Part shown: piece by piece, positions 32,638 through 33,350 of the stretch
Position numbering within the stretch: position 1 is the stretch's first letter
Layout: the number at the start of each line of letters is the position of its first letter
Origin: Acinetobacter sichuanensis
Lineage (GTDB): Bacteria > Pseudomonadota > Gammaproteobacteria > Pseudomonadales > Moraxellaceae
DNA length: 33,350 bases
Direction of reading: 5' to 3'
Assembly: GCF_003024515.2 (NCBI RefSeq)
Contig: NZ_PYIX02000042.1
Span: 1-33,350 of the forward strand
Position numbers and translations under genes: made by a program
Notes under the pieces: generated by a model
Database searches by the model: none
Told to the model about the DNA's origin: nothing
What the model saw: the letters and a program-made list of their open reading frames with translations, nothing else

Positions 32638-32928
32638 TTAAGAAGCTTTGCCTAAGTTTTCTTTAAGCCAAGTAGTAACATCTTTCATTCCCTTTGAATC
32701 AAGGTTGTACCAAGCTGCCTCATTTTGTAAGCGAGTCACTAATAAGCCATCATTACCATCCATGACTTTGAATAATTCCTCTGCAATTTGTGATGGTGTT
32801 TTTTCAGAGACAATTAACCAACATGACTCCAGTGGATGACACCAATTGCCTAGAGACCTAATTTTTTCATAAAGCTCATCATAGTTACGTTGTTTACGCA
32901 GGTCATAATTGATCTGATATACTTTCAT
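32638..32928 (-). CDS. Cas2/SinR-like protein at the head of the hsd operon
   Basis: A 96-aa protein from ATG 32928, which has AGGAG about 10 bases upstream; the frame stays open further up, but that part covers a palindrome and the leader. MKVYQINYDLRKQRNYDEL with Asp9 at the end of the first strand, then IRSLGNWCHPLESCWLIVS and DGLLVTRLQNEAAWYN, has the order of the Cas2/VapD ferredoxin fold and closely resembles the small 'SinR family' proteins annotated outside CRISPR loci. No cas1 or repeat array is present, so a role in spacer acquisition is excluded by context. A nuclease or toxin-like role in the restriction operon is possible but unproven. It is the first gene after the promoter. Confidence 0.75.
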   Translation of the reverse strand: MKVYQINYDLRKQRNYDELYEKIRSLGNWCHPLESCWLIVSEKTPSQIAEELFKVMDGNDGLLVTRLQNEAAWYNLDSKGMKDVTTWLKENLGKAS

Positions 32929-32974
32929 TTGTTCTGAACTCCTAATATTTAGTCGTGTTAATGGTTTTGAACTC

Positions 32975-32998
32975 GATGACAGGCGGCCACCTGTCATC
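32975..32998 (-). promoter_or_regulatory. Palindrome in the hsd operon leader
   Basis: GATGACAGG and CCTGTCATC flank six central bases (CGGCCA), 9-bp arms. It lies in the untranslated leader, about 47 bases before the Cas2-like start. It may be an operator or an RNA hairpin; read on the plus strand it is followed by a T-rich stretch, so a terminator for plus-strand transcripts is also possible. Confidence 0.5.
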
Positions 32999-33042
32999 CT
33001 TATTTTTTGCAGTAGAACATCTATTCAAACCAGCTAAATAGC

Positions 33043-33071
33043 ATATTATGTTGCTGATAGTACTATGTCAA
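33043..33071 (-). promoter_or_regulatory. Sigma-70 type promoter of the hsd operon
   Basis: On the minus strand a perfect TTGACA (complement of 33066-33071), a 17-base spacer and TAATAT (complement of 33043-33048). Transcription would start near 33035, leaving a leader of about 107 bases. The palindrome ATAGTACTAT (33057-33066) sits in the spacer. Confidence 0.75.
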
Positions 33072-33082
33072 TTAAAATTACA

Positions 33083-33095
33083 GTAGATTATCTAC
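33083..33095 (-). promoter_or_regulatory. Candidate operator for the XRE regulator
   Basis: GTAGATTATCTAC is a perfect inverted repeat (6-bp arms, one central base), 11 bases upstream of the -35 box. A second palindrome, ATAGTACTAT, lies about 28 bases further down inside the promoter. An upstream activation site plus an overlapping repression site is the arrangement used by restriction-modification C proteins. Confidence 0.5.
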
Positions 33096-33138
33096 GTTTT
33101 TTATTTAATTTATAACCTTTTGTTAAATAATTAATTTT

Positions 33139-33350
33139 CTAAAAGTTCGGTAATAAGTGTTGAGGATGAATCTTCAATATTTTTGCAATCTCATATAGTT
33201 TTTCGACAGTTAGATTTACTTCCCCACGCTCAATTCTTCCCATGTAGCTCCTATCTATAGAGCACTTTAGGGCCAAGAACTCTTGAGTCATGTTTAACTC
33301 TATTCTTTTATTACGGATTAATTTCCCAATTTTTATAGATAATTCTGACA
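33139..33350 (-). CDS. XRE-family (C-protein-like) regulator, 5' end at window edge
   Basis: Sixty-nine residues are visible, read from the right edge: SELSIKIGKLIRNKRIELN, then MTQEFLALKCSIDRSYMGRIERG (helix-turn-helix with the typical S-I-D-R-S-Y-M-G-R-I-E-R-G recognition helix), then EVNLTVEKLYEIAKIL and a short tail ending LLPNF. This is the compact all-helical fold of restriction-modification controller proteins. The last two bases in the window are TG on this strand, directly before the Ser codon, so the start ATG may lie exactly at the edge. It precedes the hsd promoter in the same orientation, and two palindromes lie between, so it probably controls the operon, perhaps activating at low and repressing at high level. 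Confidence 0.8.
   Translation of the reverse strand, partial: SELSIKIGKLIRNKRIELNMTQEFLALKCSIDRSYMGRIERGEVNLTVEKLYEIAKILKIHPQHLLPNF

Noticed and set aside
32638..32997. A 119-aa version of the Cas2-like protein
   Set aside because: The first 23 residues translate the palindrome and leader; family similarity begins at MKVYQINYD, which has a ribosome site.
1..33350. CRISPR array or tRNA/rRNA genes
   Set aside because: No regularly spaced repeats, cloverleaf or rRNA-like sequence seen on reading; the Cas2-like gene stands without cas1 or an array.

Overview
The window is AT-rich DNA from a gammaproteobacterium, most likely Acinetobacter or another member of the Moraxellaceae. This rests on base composition, codon style and the look of several proteins, not on a marker gene. 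Most of it looks like the backbone of a plasmid or integrative conjugative element plus a defence island. No rRNA, tRNA, CRISPR array, complete IS element, relaxase or clear conjugation gene is visible.

Left part (1-9130), backbone: the end of a DUF2726 protein, an H-NS-like nucleoid protein, a lipoprotein, a large membrane protein with a C-terminal zinc ribbon, then a minus-strand pair made of a type IA topoisomerase with several C-terminal zinc fingers and a single-pass membrane protein. A second lipoprotein follows with a tiny membrane ORF behind it. A motif built on GTATATAC recurs upstream of three of these backbone transcription units (four sites) and may be a shared operator.

Middle part (9130-17560): a 399-aa protein that may be AcrVA2-like (an anti-CRISPR family), an unknown 302-aa protein, and two paralogous TOPRIM proteins (559 and 947 aa) that look like element-borne primases. 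Between the two TOPRIM genes, on the opposite strand, is a DUF2807-like protein with repeated GSGN turns.

Right part (17570-33350), defence island on the minus strand: a type III restriction system whose Res gene looks intact but whose Mod gene has lost its 5' part, including the catalytic DPPY motif; then a scar region with a frameshifted gene remnant; then a composite type I system. Read in the direction of transcription, the latter consists of an XRE regulator at the window edge, a strong promoter with two palindromes, a Cas2/SinR-like protein, a half-size HsdS, HsdM, full HsdS and a NucS-like nuclease. A second unit follows, with its own leader: Abi_2 (HEPN), HsdR and a YgjP-type metallopeptidase.

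The most interesting points are: (i) the leader before Abi/HsdR, a 65-codon ORF whose last codons contain an intrinsic terminator and which overlaps the Abi start codon by ATGA, resembling phage Ash/C4-type leaders; (ii) separation of the modification unit from the nuclease unit, with a C-protein-like regulator upstream; (iii) a Cas2-like protein heading a type I operon; (iv) the Mod truncation beside an intact Res; (v) the AcrVA2-like candidate beside the replication genes.
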